A DNA stretch of 64,000 nt from Paraperibacillus marinus (lineage in GTDB: Bacteria; Bacillota; Bacilli; Bacillales; DSM-1321), in NCBI RefSeq assembly GCF_046237605.1, contig NZ_CP143542.1, forward strand, positions 496,001 to 560,000. The letters run 5' to 3'. The position numbers and the translations under genes were made by a program. The notes under the pieces were generated by a model. That model made no database searches. It was given only the letters and a program-made list of their open reading frames with translations, and was not told the DNA's origin. Each line of letters opens with the position of its first letter. Within the stretch, counting starts at the first letter, position 1. Shown in pieces: positions 26,826-37,700 of this stretch.

Positions 26826-26833
26826 GTTTACCG

Positions 26834-27985
26834 ATGGAGACAAATGTATTTGATGAAAAAGCCAAACAGGGGCTGCGGCTGCTCTTTGATCATTACTGGA
26901 TCATACGCTCTGAGCAGCCTCAATGGTATCAATTAATCCGTGAACGGGAAAAAGTATTGAGGCGCTATATAGATGAAAAATTTGGGCTGCAGCTTATACT
27001 TCAGCGCCAATTTGCAAAACTTGAAAAGATACCGGTCGAGCCGGAAGCATGGATGGGCATTCAGCATTTTCAAGAACAAATGGACTATGCCATCTTCTGC
27101 TGTGCACTTTCCTTTCTTGAAGGAAAAGCTATTGATGAGCAATTTTTGCTATCAGATCTATGCGAAGAGATCGCAGCTGATTATCCTGGGGATTTCCCTC
27201 TAGATTGGACGGTATATTCACATAGAAAATCTTTAATTCGTGCAGTCCAAATGCTTTCTGAGTTCCGGCTGGTACGTATCATTGATGGAGATGTTAATAA
27301 GTTTGACAATAATCAGGAACAGGAAGCACTTTATGAAGCCACTCTGTATAGCCGTTACTTTATGCGTTCCTATCCTGAGGATTTATTCCAATATAGCCAT
27401 TGGACAGAAATTTTACAGCAGGAATGGAAGCTTCAGGGAGACGATGAAAGGCGGAAGAGGGTGTACAGGAAGCTGTTTATGTCACCTGGAATGTACCGTA
27501 AACAGGAGCAGGATCGGGATTTTCTTTATCTTCGAAACTTTAGAAACCGGATGCGGGAGGATATTGAAAAGCATACTGAATATCAATTCTCTCTATTTAA
27601 GAATACAGCGCTGCTCATGATTTCTGAACCCAAAGTGTATCAAACTGTATTTCCAAATCAAAAAGCAACGAGTGATCTGATTTTGCAAATATCCCATTAC
27701 CTGCATTCTTATAAAGAAAGATATGTTCCGGATGAGTGGGGTAACATTGCCCTGACTATGGGAGAATTTGAGCAGTTGCTGCTGAATTTGAAGGAACAAT
27801 ATGGAGACGGATGGTCTAAAGCATTTCGTGAGGGCTCACTTGCCATGGTTTCCAGAGAGGTACTGAACGCTATGGAAGATTGGCTTATGGTGGAGAGGGA
27901 TACAGACACGGAGATGATTTTGTTTAAACCCTTGCTTGGCCTGACAGCAGGCTCCTATCCTCACGATTTTAAGAAGGAGAAATAA
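26834..27985 (+). CDS. jetB: Wadjet subunit JetB (TIGR02678/DUF2398 family)
   Basis: A protein of about 383 residues of the TIGR02678 type: LLFDHYWIIRSEQPQWYQLI at the N-terminus, WTVYSHRKSLIRAVQMLSEF near 130, and a helical C-terminus. JetB is the kite-like partner of JetA in the loop-extruding complex. A GTG at 26822 overlaps the jetA stop and is an alternative start; the ATG at 26834 is favoured by GAGGAG upstream. It is tightly packed between jetA and jetC, with only 3 bases to the latter. Confidence 0.87.
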   Translation: METNVFDEKAKQGLRLLFDHYWIIRSEQPQWYQLIREREKVLRRYIDEKFGLQLILQRQFAKLEKIPVEPEAWMGIQHFQEQMDYAIFCCALSFLEGKAIDEQFLLSDLCEEIAADYPGDFPLDWTVYSHRKSLIRAVQMLSEFRLVRIIDGDVNKFDNNQEQEALYEATLYSRYFMRSYPEDLFQYSHWTEILQQEWKLQGDDERRKRVYRKLFMSPGMYRKQEQDRDFLYLRNFRNRMREDIEKHTEYQFSLFKNTALLMISEPKVYQTVFPNQKATSDLILQISHYLHSYKERYVPDEWGNIALTMGEFEQLLLNLKEQYGDGWSKAFREGSLAMVSREVLNAMEDWLMVERDTDTEMILFKPLLGLTAGSYPHDFKKEK

Positions 27986-27988
27986 GGC

Positions 27989-30900
27989 ATGGATGAAATT
28001 AATAAATGGAAAATGAACAGGGCAGGCCTTCTGAATTTTTGGTATTACGATGAAGAATATTTTGATTTTTCACAAGGAAAGCTGCTGCTCAGGGGAAGCA
28101 ACGGTTCTGGAAAGTCCGTTACCATGCAGAGTTTTCTTCCTGTTTTGCTTGATGGAAAGAAGTCTCCTGACCGGCTTGATCCATTTGGATCCAATGCAAG
28201 GAGAATGGAAGACTATTTGCTTGGTGAAAAAGACGTAGTGGACAGAGATGAGCGGACTGGCTATTTATTTATTGAATACAAAAAAGAAAATAGCAGCCAG
28301 TATGTCACAACAGGAATCGGGCTTCAAGCAAAGCGCCATAAGGATATGAAGTTCTGGGGCTTTGTCATTACAGACAATAGAAGGATCGGCCATGACTTTC
28401 AGCTGTATCAAATGCAGCAGGGCGACAAAATACCTCTGTCACACAAAGAATTGGAGAACCGGGTTGGAGATGGAGGAGAGGTTGTAAGAGGACAGAAGGA
28501 ATACATGAATCTTGTCAATAAGCATGTGTTCGGTTTCCAATCCCTGGACGATTTCGAGGAGCTGATTAAGCTGTTGATCCAGTTGCGGAGCCCAAAGCTA
28601 TCCAAGGATTTTCGGCCGACTGTTATTTACGAAATTTTGGAATCAGCACTGCCTCCGCTGGCTGATGATGATCTGCGTCACCTGTCTGATACCATTGAGA
28701 ATATGGATCAGACAAGGCAGCAGCTCGAACAGCTGGAGAGAGAGCATAAATCAACTAAGAAACTGACTACCGTCTATGACCGGTATAATCGGTTCCTTTT
28801 AGCTGAAAAAGCTGTGGCGGTTATGAAGGCTGAAAAGCTATACCATGAAGTAAAAGCGAATTGTGAAGAAGAAAAAGAGAAAGCTGGTTTATTAGAAAAA
28901 GAAGTTTACTTACTAAAGCAGCAAAAAGCAGATCTCACACAAAGAAAAGAAGTGGCAGAAGGAGAGAAGGATAGACTTGTAAGGCATGAAGTCTGGAATA
29001 TTCAAAAAGAGCTGTCAAAAACTGTAGATAGAGTATCAGAAATTAAAAAAGATCTAGACCGCAAAAGAATACAGCTGGATCAAAAGAGGAAGCAAAGCTT
29101 TGAGTATCGTGATCAATTATTAAAAACGGAAGATGAATTGAATCAAAAGGAGCGCGTAATTCAGGAGTATTTGGATGAGCTGCTGCTGGATTCTGGGGAA
29201 TCTGCCTTTCATGGGCATGAGATGAACGTTCAGGATTTCCTGCGCAGCAAAAAAGCAGACTTTGATTTTACCGTTTGGAAGAAAGAAGCAGCACATCATT
29301 ATGCAGTTCTTGAGGAGATAAAGGAAGATTTTAAAGAACAGCAGCGATATAAAGAAGACATGGAACAAAAATACCGGGAATCTTCGGAACTGAAGCAAGA
29401 AAGCGATACACTGAGGCATGAGAAGTCTGATTTAGAAAGTCTGTTTGATCAGGATCTGCAAAATATTGAAGCGGCCATCTACAGCTGGCTTGAGCAGCAT
29501 TCTGTTTTGGAGGTAAGCAGGTCAGCCACGCAGGATATGGCGAGATCTCTGTCCTATCTTTATGAGTCCGTCACGTATGAAGAAATTAAAGCTCCTTTTT
29601 ACGAGGCTGTACAACATTATCAGAAGCAGCTTCTATCCAAGTCAGCGGAGCTTGAAAGTATACTGATCGAGAAAACGAAGAAAAAGGAGCAGTATGAAAA
29701 GGAGAAACTGGCCTGGCAGACCTCAACTGACCCTGAACCTGAGCGTTTCGAAGCGACCAATCAATATCGGCAAGCGCTTTATGAAGCAGGCGTTCCCCAT
29801 GTTCCTTTTTATGCAGCAGTTGAATTCCAGGACCATGTTACAGAGGTTCAGAAAGAACGAATCGAATCTTCATTAAAAAAGATGGGGATTTTGGACAGCT
29901 TGATTACAGATAACCTGGACCATATTCGAAATGATAGTTATATCCGCCCAAATCCGGTAGTAATGGGCCATACATTGGCCGATTATTTAAAGCCTGATCT
30001 TGATAAACAGCATCCTATCTCAAACAACATCGTTCAAGAGGTGCTGATGACGATTTCAGCAGGAGAAGATTTGGCTCTTCACACTGGCGGGGAGTCTGTG
30101 ATAACTGAGTCAGGTTTATACCAAATGAGCTGTGTTATCGGGCACGCTCCTTCTGAAGAATCCTCGCGTTTTATCGGCAGGTCCTCACGAAAGAGATATC
30201 GTCAGGAAAAAATAGAAGAATTAGAAAAGCATTTGTATAACGTAAGCATTGAAATAATGGAGCTTCGTGCAAGTAAGAGCAGCCTGGACGAGCAGCAAAG
30301 CGAAACAAAGCGATGGATGGCAAGCTTTCCGTCGGATCGTGACCTACAGGAAATTCATTATCAGCTCCGCAAGTTGGACTTCCAGCTCGATGAGAAAATT
30401 AAACAGTTAAATCGGATAGATAGCCAGTATAAGGAAGTTGCCTTATATTTTCAGGCAATAAAGCAAAGAATCTTGGATAAAACAAGGAGTCTTGAGCTGG
30501 AAAGTAACCTTACAGCTTACAAGTCAGCTTTAGAATATATGAAACATTACCAAGATTACTTATTTAAACTGGACAAGGAGCACACCAGCTTACAGTATTT
30601 ATATAAAGAACAGCGGACCACTCAAAATAGAATAAATGAGTTTGAAGAAGAGCTCATAGAATTGTCAGGGCAATGTAATATCCTGGATAACTCTCTCTCG
30701 GCCATAATGGCAGAAGTGGAGTCCATACAAAAACAACTGAAACTTCAAGGCATTGATGAAGTGATATTGAGAATCCAAGAAATCCAGGAGGAACTCAGCA
30801 TAGTAGCCGAAAGCCTTGAAATAGTGAATCGCGACTTGCCCACCAAAGAACAAATTCTGATCCAAAGCCATAGCAGTTTGAGCGAAAAGGAAAGGACTCT

Positions 30901-32101
30901 GACTTTTCAAAGCAGGCTTTTGGATAGTTGGAACAAAGCACTAGAAGATGAACTTTCTCTATATTTCGTTGTACTGGAAGATCCCATCCCAGCAACCATT
31001 ATCCAGGAGTGCGGCGATGAACTGGAAAGGGACCGCTCCAAAATGAACGAGCTTCTATCTAAAACTTATTTTAATGAACAGCCAAATCTTATGGAGTATA
31101 GGCTAATCGAGTACGATGAGCGGATGGAAACACCGGAGTGGTTTACGGGCCATGAATGGAAGGATACAGAGGACCTTTACCTGAGGGAATGGAGGCAGCT
31201 CAATCAGCGGAAGAAAGTTTTATTAGAATATCGAGGTCAGAAAGTTAGTCCATATATAGTGCTGCAATCTTTGGAGCAAGAACTTGAAAGACAGCAGAAC
31301 TGGCTGGATGAGCAGGATAGACAGCTTTATGAAGATATCATCTTAAAATCTGTTGGTGTCATATTACGCAGTAAAATTCAAAAAGCAGAGAAATGGATCA
31401 AACAGATGAATGTGTTGATGGAAAACAGAAACAGCTCCTCAGGACTTACCTTTTCTATTGCATGGAAGGCACAAACCGCGGAAAGTGAAGAGGAGCTGGA
31501 TACAAAAGAGCTGGTTCAGCTGCTTCAACGGAACAGCAAGTTTTTGAATGAAGAGGACTTAAACAAAATAACCCTTCATTTCCAGTCCAAAATCAAGCGT
31601 GCTAAAGAATTGATTGAATTACGGAACGAAGGCAATACACTTCATCAAGTATTAAAAGAAGTGCTGGATTATCGAAAATGGTTTTCTTTTGTTCTATCAT
31701 TTAAGCGGGAGCGTGAACCCAAGCGCGAGCTTACCAATAATGCATTCTTTAAGTTCAGCGGCGGAGAGAAAGCGATGGCTATGTACATTCCTTTATTTAC
31801 AGCAGCCTATTCGCGTTACCAGGAGGCAAGTCCAAATGCACCTTATATCATATCACTGGATGAAGCTTTTGCTGGAGTGGATGAAAACAATATCCGAGAT
31901 ATGTTCGAAGTGGTTGAGGAACTTGGTTTCAATTATATTATGAACTCACAAGCATTATGGGGTGACTATGATACTATATCCAGCCTGTCTATTTGTGAAC
32001 TTGTCCGCCCGAAAAATGCCGATTGTGTTTCCGTAATCCGCTATAAGTGGGATGGAGAAAAGAAGTATCTGGATATCGATGATGCTATTTTGCAGGAGTG
32101 A
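27989..32101 (+). CDS. jetC: Wadjet subunit JetC, SMC/MukB-like ATPase (TIGR02680)
   Basis: A 1370-residue SMC-like ATPase. The Walker A is GSNGSGKS at residues 36-43, long coiled coils occupy about 230-600 and 740-1230 with a central hinge-like globular part (about 600-740), the ABC signature is FSGGEKAM with Ser1257, and the Walker B is IISLDEAFAGVD with Asp1291 and Glu1292. ATP hydrolysis drives DNA loop extrusion. All catalytic motifs are intact. AAGAAGGAG precedes the ATG. Confidence 0.92.
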   Translation: MDEINKWKMNRAGLLNFWYYDEEYFDFSQGKLLLRGSNGSGKSVTMQSFLPVLLDGKKSPDRLDPFGSNARRMEDYLLGEKDVVDRDERTGYLFIEYKKENSSQYVTTGIGLQAKRHKDMKFWGFVITDNRRIGHDFQLYQMQQGDKIPLSHKELENRVGDGGEVVRGQKEYMNLVNKHVFGFQSLDDFEELIKLLIQLRSPKLSKDFRPTVIYEILESALPPLADDDLRHLSDTIENMDQTRQQLEQLEREHKSTKKLTTVYDRYNRFLLAEKAVAVMKAEKLYHEVKANCEEEKEKAGLLEKEVYLLKQQKADLTQRKEVAEGEKDRLVRHEVWNIQKELSKTVDRVSEIKKDLDRKRIQLDQKRKQSFEYRDQLLKTEDELNQKERVIQEYLDELLLDSGESAFHGHEMNVQDFLRSKKADFDFTVWKKEAAHHYAVLEEIKEDFKEQQRYKEDMEQKYRESSELKQESDTLRHEKSDLESLFDQDLQNIEAAIYSWLEQHSVLEVSRSATQDMARSLSYLYESVTYEEIKAPFYEAVQHYQKQLLSKSAELESILIEKTKKKEQYEKEKLAWQTSTDPEPERFEATNQYRQALYEAGVPHVPFYAAVEFQDHVTEVQKERIESSLKKMGILDSLITDNLDHIRNDSYIRPNPVVMGHTLADYLKPDLDKQHPISNNIVQEVLMTISAGEDLALHTGGESVITESGLYQMSCVIGHAPSEESSRFIGRSSRKRYRQEKIEELEKHLYNVSIEIMELRASKSSLDEQQSETKRWMASFPSDRDLQEIHYQLRKLDFQLDEKIKQLNRIDSQYKEVALYFQAIKQRILDKTRSLELESNLTAYKSALEYMKHYQDYLFKLDKEHTSLQYLYKEQRTTQNRINEFEEELIELSGQCNILDNSLSAIMAEVESIQKQLKLQGIDEVILRIQEIQEELSIVAESLEIVNRDLPTKEQILIQSHSSLSEKERTLTFQSRLLDSWNKALEDELSLYFVVLEDPIPATIIQECGDELERDRSKMNELLSKTYFNEQPNLMEYRLIEYDERMETPEWFTGHEWKDTEDLYLREWRQLNQRKKVLLEYRGQKVSPYIVLQSLEQELERQQNWLDEQDRQLYEDIILKSVGVILRSKIQKAEKWIKQMNVLMENRNSSSGLTFSIAWKAQTAESEEELDTKELVQLLQRNSKFLNEEDLNKITLHFQSKIKRAKELIELRNEGNTLHQVLKEVLDYRKWFSFVLSFKREREPKRELTNNAFFKFSGGEKAMAMYIPLFTAAYSRYQEASPNAPYIISLDEAFAGVDENNIRDMFEVVEELGFNYIMNSQALWGDYDTISSLSICELVRPKNADCVSVIRYKWDGEKKYLDIDDAILQE

Positions 32102-32106
32102 TGAGA

Positions 32107-33402
32107 ATGTATGAAAAAATAAGGCTTTTTAAAGAGGAACCGGGCTTTCCCAGACTGTTTTCTGCTTTTAAGGAGAAGTATCGTTCATTAGGGCGGATCG
32201 GCGGCAGTGTTAAGCTGGAAGGGTACTCTGATGAGGATATTGAGGCGATTGCGGGCTTTCTGGGATCTGCACCTCATCACCTGAAAACCAAACCTTCTGT
32301 TTCTCTCATTCAATTTGAGCGGCAGATGGGAAAGACAAATCTGGCAGGATTCACGCTAATTGAATTACTCGAAGCCTTCTTTGACGAGCCTCTTCAATCA
32401 AAAAGTGACGAGTTGATGAAGGCCGTTCAGTTGGAAAAGCAGTATTATGATTTATTCATTCAGGAGTTTCCAAATGTCTCTTGGTGGTTTGAACGAATAC
32501 TTGAAAAGAAGCCGGATACCCGTTTTCTACAAGCGTTATATAAGAAGGACAGCTCCAAATTGGCTGAATGGCTTAGAAATGCAGCACATGGATTTACCAA
32601 TCTGCCGCATTCTGATCTAGAAAGGCTTCCATTGTTTTCACAGCGCATAACCGGAAATCCGCATGCCTTTGATATCAACGAAATTCAAGGAAAGGTATTT
32701 CTTCACCTGCTGTCTGCTCATCAAGCAGCAGTGCTACAGAGTGATCCGCAGCCTTCAAAGTCAACTGAACAAATCAACGAATTACTGCTGCAGTATGGAC
32801 TACTGCGTGATGATCTATGGAGCTTTATAACATGCAGAGGCTTTACTGCCTATTATGGCTCAGACATTCATCCAGTTTGGGAAGCGGCAGCAGCGTTTGG
32901 GACGGTCATGAATGTACCACTGAAAGAATTGGCGCGTCTTAATTCAATAAGTCCAAGAAGGGGAAAGAAGATATGGATTGTCGAAAACTCAAGCGTCTGT
33001 TCGACCATTATGGATGCTGTACCTGATTGTCCGATTGTTTGTACTCATGGGCAATTCCGGGTGGCAAGCTGGCTTTTTTTGGACAAGCTTGTGGAGGCTG
33101 ACTGCACCATATACTATGCAAGTGACTTAGATCCGGAAGGACTTCAGATGGCACAGCGTTTAAAAGTCCGCTATCCTGATTCAGTCATCATTTGGAGGAT
33201 GGATCCACAATCATATCTGTCGTCACTATCAAGTGAGAGCATAGAGGAGCGACTGCCTCAGCTAGTAAATGTTACAGACCCGGAATTGATGGAAACAGCT
33301 TCAATTATGAAGGAAAAGAAGATGGCTGCATACCAGGAGGCAATGGTAGATTTATTAATTGGGGATATTTTGAAGCATAACAATGAAGCTTACACTTTAT
33401 AA
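32107..33402 (+). CDS. jetD: Wadjet subunit JetD, Toprim nuclease (TIGR02679)
   Basis: A protein of about 431 residues. The N-terminal arm is of the DUF3323 kind (GRIGGSVKLEGYSDEDIEA) and the C-terminal Toprim-like fold contains KIWIVENSSV with the metal-binding glutamate and YYASDLDPEGLQMA with the acidic DxD pair. JetD cleaves the DNA trapped by JetABC, as Spo11/topo VI-like enzymes do. The ATG at 32107 has AGGAG 8 bases upstream; an ATG at 32101 overlapping the jetC stop is an alternative. The operon is complete. Confidence 0.9.
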   Translation: MYEKIRLFKEEPGFPRLFSAFKEKYRSLGRIGGSVKLEGYSDEDIEAIAGFLGSAPHHLKTKPSVSLIQFERQMGKTNLAGFTLIELLEAFFDEPLQSKSDELMKAVQLEKQYYDLFIQEFPNVSWWFERILEKKPDTRFLQALYKKDSSKLAEWLRNAAHGFTNLPHSDLERLPLFSQRITGNPHAFDINEIQGKVFLHLLSAHQAAVLQSDPQPSKSTEQINELLLQYGLLRDDLWSFITCRGFTAYYGSDIHPVWEAAAAFGTVMNVPLKELARLNSISPRRGKKIWIVENSSVCSTIMDAVPDCPIVCTHGQFRVASWLFLDKLVEADCTIYYASDLDPEGLQMAQRLKVRYPDSVIIWRMDPQSYLSSLSSESIEERLPQLVNVTDPELMETASIMKEKKMAAYQEAMVDLLIGDILKHNNEAYTL

Positions 33403-33595
33403 AGAGCCAATGTTACTTTTAATTAGTAACATTGAATTAGAAATAATATATGGATGCGTGGAAATAGGAGAAATTTATCATTTCTTGTTCTGAATCATGA
33501 TGATAAATATTAGACCCCCACAAGTCCCCTAAGCCCCTTCGTATTCTTTCAAAGAATACAAACCCGCATACATAACCAGCAAGGGGAATCACAAG

Positions 33596-34315
33596 ATGAA
33601 GATAAGCAAGGGAGCCCTGGCCATGGTAGTGGCAGGGGCTGTTACGTTCTCGGTGGCTAACTCGCTGTTAGTTGATCCAGTTACGAAAAGAGGTCCGCTG
33701 CCGAGATTGGCGGATATAATCAAGCAGCCGCTCATGATGAATAAGATAGTGGCAGAGGCGAAAGGGAAGGAAAGCAAGCCCGAAACTGCACACAAAGCTT
33801 CTGATCGAGTAGAGACATCTGCCATTAAAAGTGAGCGTGCGGCGGCGCCTAAAGAACCTAAACAAAAGGAATCAGTCAAGGTAACAGTAACAGATGCTGT
33901 GAATACGGCTGAGCCCGCGGCAAGAAAGACAGCTGCCCAAACCGCTTCGGCTGCAGCTTCAAATGCACCAGCGAAGGCGGCTTCAGCGGAGCCGCCGGCC
34001 GCAAGAGGGCCGGAAACCACAGCAGTCAAGACGCCACCTGTCAAAGAAGCGCCGGAACCTGTCAAAGACACACCGGTACCTGTAAGGAAGCCGGCTTCCA
34101 CACCAGCGGCCACAAAGCCGCCTGCTGAGCCAGCACAGCCTCCAGTCAAGACGGCCCCTGTGACGGCTGTAAAGAAACCGGTGGTCACAGAAGCCAAGCC
34201 AGCTGAAACGAAGCGGGCAGCCGCATCCGTGCGCGGCCAGCAGGCTTCGACAGCTGCGAAGGAAAAGGCAGCGGTGCGGCAGGCGGAGAAGGAAACTAAG
34301 GGCAAGGATATGTAA
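33596..34315 (+). CDS. Ala/Pro/Lys-rich exported or surface protein, 239 aa
   Basis: The N-terminus MKISKGALAMVVAGAVTFSV could be a short signal or anchor segment. The rest is a low-complexity, positively charged Ala/Pro/Lys/Thr-rich region with degenerate PVK and KAA units, likely extended and perhaps wall-penetrating. There is no recognisable enzyme domain. It has higher GC than the Wadjet genes next to it. Strong start context CAAGGGGAATCACAAG before the ATG and a terminator after the stop. The reverse strand also has a long frame, but its composition is an artefact of the GC-rich repeats. Confidence 0.65.
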   Translation: MKISKGALAMVVAGAVTFSVANSLLVDPVTKRGPLPRLADIIKQPLMMNKIVAEAKGKESKPETAHKASDRVETSAIKSERAAAPKEPKQKESVKVTVTDAVNTAEPAARKTAAQTASAAASNAPAKAASAEPPAARGPETTAVKTPPVKEAPEPVKDTPVPVRKPASTPAATKPPAEPAQPPVKTAPVTAVKKPVVTEAKPAETKRAAASVRGQQASTAAKEKAAVRQAEKETKGKDM

Positions 34316-34324
34316 AAACAAAAA

Positions 34325-34353
34325 GAGGACGTCCCAAGTGGGACGTCCTTTTT
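34325..34353 (+). terminator. Terminator after the Ala/Pro-rich gene
   Basis: AGGACGTCCC pairs perfectly with GGGACGTCCT around AAGT and is followed by TTTTTAG. Confidence 0.9.
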
Positions 34354-34473
34354 AGCATAGTTTTTGTAGTTTTTTGCCCTCGTTCTGGTGTTTTTCATTT
34401 CGATCAGCAAATTTATAATCAAAAATGTCCAATATAACTTTTAAAGGAGGCAGCAGCAATTAGCTGGATGCCC

Positions 34474-34619
34474 TTTACTCGCGGAACTGAGAACTTTACT
34501 CGCCGAAATCACCAAGTTACTCGCCGAACCGACTGATTTACTATCCGCTTACAGAATTTACTCGCGGAACAGCCTGGTTTACTCGCCGAACTAGCTTGTT
34601 TACTCGCCGATCCAAGTTC
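34474..34619. repeat. Seven-unit 21-bp periodic repeat array A
   Basis: A conserved core TTTACTCGCSGAA is repeated at 34474, 34495, 34516, 34537, 34557, 34578 and 34599. Spacing is 21 bp except one 20-bp step. The eight or so bases between cores vary, and the fourth unit is degenerate. No long reading frame uses it. A second array with the same core lies at 50960. Surrounding sequence (34354-34735) holds no gene. Confidence 0.85.
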
Positions 34620-34670
34620 AAAATGAGACCGGCAGCTGTTGTTTCATCTTCCTTCTAAAACCCGCAGCAA

Positions 34671-34715
34671 AGCCCGGGGAAAAACACCATGTTTTTCTTC
34701 CCGGGCTAAGTTTTT
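34671..34715. terminator. Terminator between array A and the glycan enzyme gene
   Basis: AGCCCGGGGAAAAACA pairs with TGTTTTTCTTCCCGGGCT. A T-run follows on the plus strand, and the hairpin also lies just past the end of the minus-strand 1228-residue gene. Confidence 0.75.
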
Positions 34716-34735
34716 GAGCCAGTCTATTTACCTTA

Positions 34736-37700
34736 CTAAACAGCTTCCTCCCTATCCTCCACAATCGATGTCTCCTGGGTGGCATTGCCTTTTCGCTTCA
34801 GCTTACCCCAGCCGACGGTGACTCCCCTTAGGGCCGACAGAATGGATTTGATGACCACATAGGTCATGAGATGCTTATACAGAATCCGTTGCAGGAACAG
34901 GGAGACGAGCGGTCTTGGGCTTTCCTTTTCTAAGCGGAATGCGTACAGAGCTGCGCATAAGTCCAGCAGATAGAAGAGGCCGAAGCCGATGGCTGCTTTT
35001 TCTGGTCTTGTGTTGAATAAGGCCAGGATGAACAGGAGATCTGCCAGCGGTGCGATTGTCTGGTAGACATACTGGAAGATCCACATGTTGGGCAGGGCGA
35101 TATATCCCAGTGATTTGTTTTTCTTATTGAACAGAGCCGTACGGTGTTTCCATAGGCACTGCAGGGTGCCGTACACCCAGCGGTAACGCTGTTTGGCAAG
35201 GCTTCTGATGTCTTCAGGAGCTTCTGTAAAGGCGTAGGCTTTTTCCTCAAACTCAATTCGATGGCCGCTTCGCAGGAGGGTGAGGGTAATATCGGTATCC
35301 TCTGCCAGCGTGTCTTCCTGGAAGTACCCGGCCTCTTCCACTGCACTCTTTCTCCAGGCACCAATCGCACCGGGGACAACGGTAATGCAGTTGAGGGCAG
35401 CGAAGGCCCTCCGCTCCAGGTTAAAGCCTGTCACATATTCAATATGCTGCCATTTGGTGAGGAGATTATTCCGGTTGCCAACCTTCACATTGCCGGAAAC
35501 GGCGGCGACACTTTCCTGTTTGAAATGCTGCACAAGCAGCGTGATGGCATCCTCGGCGATGAGTGTATCAGCATCGAGTGCAACGACGATTTCTCCCCGC
35601 GCTTCCTTGAAGCCCAGATTAACCGCGGAGGATTTTCCTCCATTCGGCTTCTTGATCAATCGCACAAGGGGCTGATCGGCATAAGCAGCCTGCACGATGG
35701 CGGCTGTGCCATCCTTGGAGCCGTCATCAATTACCAGTATCTCAAAGTTCTTATAATGACTTTCCAAAATCGACTGGATCGTCTTACAGATGACTCGTTC
35801 CTCATTATAGGCGGCGATCACAACAGATACGTTTGGCGTGTAGCCGGGGTCGGCTTCTTTCGCCTTATAGCGCTTGATCTGCTTCCGGGACAGGAAGATG
35901 AAGACAATCAGCCTCAAGATTCCAAGGAAGATGGCTGAATAAAACAGGATGCTGAGGCCAGAATGCCAGGCTTTCATGGCCATGAATACTGCCTTATCAT
36001 AAATGAGATAAGGGCTGTCCGGATTTGCGGCCGGCATAATATCACTCTCGCTTTTGCCGAGCAGGCCGCCGACGGTGGTGAAGGTGTAGCCTCGGTCCTT
36101 CAGTTCCTTAATGATGAGAGGCAGGGCCTCAATGGTGCTGGTGCGGTCACCGCCAGAGTCATGCAGCAGGATCACGTTTCCGTTCGGCAGCTGCTTCAAT
36201 ACCTCAGAAACGATGTCACTGCCCTGGATTCCCTTCCAGTCGCCGCCGTCAATTTCCTTGCTGACCATCGTATAGCCCAGCTCCTGCGCCCGTTCAATCG
36301 GAGTCAGCTCTTCCTTGGTGCGCGGACTGGCTCCGGCCGTATAAGGCGGACGGAAGAGAGTCATGGAATGACCTGTGATTCCCTGGAAAAGCCGCTGTGT
36401 GGCATTCAGCTCCATCTTGGTCTGGTAAGGCGTGCTTTTGGCCATGTCGGCATGAGTGTAGGTATGGTTGCCGATTTCATGGCCTTCCCGGTGAAGCCGT
36501 TTGACCAGCTCCGGATGCATCAGGGCATTTTCCCCGACGATAAAGAAAGTTCCCTTGATATCATTTTTGTCCAGGATATCAAGAATTTTGGGAGTGTATG
36601 CCGGATCGGGACCATCATCGAATGAGAGGACAATCTCCTTCCCGCGGGGCTTCCCATGCCGCACCACTTCATACGGCTTCGGCAGTTTTTTATAGCTTCC
36701 GGTTTGAATCAGGCCGTCAGGGCCGAGTTTAATGTTCCGTTTCCCGGGCTGGGCGGGGGAGGCGAGCTCCACAATCTCACCCTTGCCGCTGTAATGGACA
36801 GGCTCCGGGCCCGCCAATAACGTGAGGGCTCGCGTGGGATCCTGTATTTCCTTCGGCTTATTGATGTACTTCCAGATAGCAGGGTCCTCCGATCCAAGGC
36901 GCCACACCGCTATCCCCGCTGCGCCGCTTCCGGCCGCAAGCTTCATCTGGTTATAGAATGAGGCTCCGTCAAGGAACCAGACCGTGTGTTTCTTACCGTT
37001 CTTTTTATATTGAAAATAAGGATTGCCGAACTGCTCATGCCAATGAATCTTAAGATCGGTTCTGCTTCCAAGCTGCATGATATCCCGGAAGGCAAGCTCG
37101 GCTGCGGGCTTTTTCGAGTTTTCCTCCCAGTCATAGCCATAGTTCCCTAAGCTCACCACCAGTTTATCGGAAGGAATATCGAGCTTCATCAGCTTCTCTT
37201 TCACCCATTGGGTGGATGCAATCGGCCCTGGCCGGCTCATGGAATAATGGTGGTCATACATCATGATGAACATGCGGTCTGAGCTTGCTGACAGAGATTT
37301 ATAATCGAAGCTTGGATTGTCCGGCGGAACGTCCACGGTGACGATGAGTCCCTTCTGGTGGAACGCCCGGTAAACCTTGTTCATGAACTGGGTGAATTGT
37401 ACTTTATCCTTCGAGTGGACTTCCTCAAAGTCGATATTGATGCCGTCAAATTTCATGATGGTCACATAGGCGAGCATTCTCTCGATGAATTTCTCCTCTG
37501 CCCCTGGCGTGGTGAACAGCCGGTGGAGGATATCGCCGTCCCATTTGTTATCAATGTAGTTATTGACCAGGGGGAGAACCTTTACATCCGCTGCCTTTGC
37601 CCTGTCGGCAATCTCGATGTCTGTATTCGTTTTAAGGGTTAAATCGGGAGTGAGCTGAAGCCATTCCGGCACCACGGTTGTAATGGAATTCATATTCTGC

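Noticed and set aside
33589..34422. 277-codon minus-strand frame opposite the Ala/Pro-rich gene
   Set aside because: It is the reverse of a GC-rich low-complexity gene, has Ala/Ser/Thr/Gly-rich translation without a family, and lacks a ribosome binding site. The plus-strand gene has both start signal and terminator.
34474..34619. The 21-bp arrays as a CRISPR array
   Set aside because: The repeat is too short, the spacers are only about 8-10 bases, there is no leader or cas gene, and the cores vary between units.
35261..36625. Long plus-strand frames opposite the 1228-residue glycan enzyme gene
   Set aside because: They run antisense to clear GT2 and NodB motifs and show no family-like sequence; they arise from high GC codon use on the other strand.
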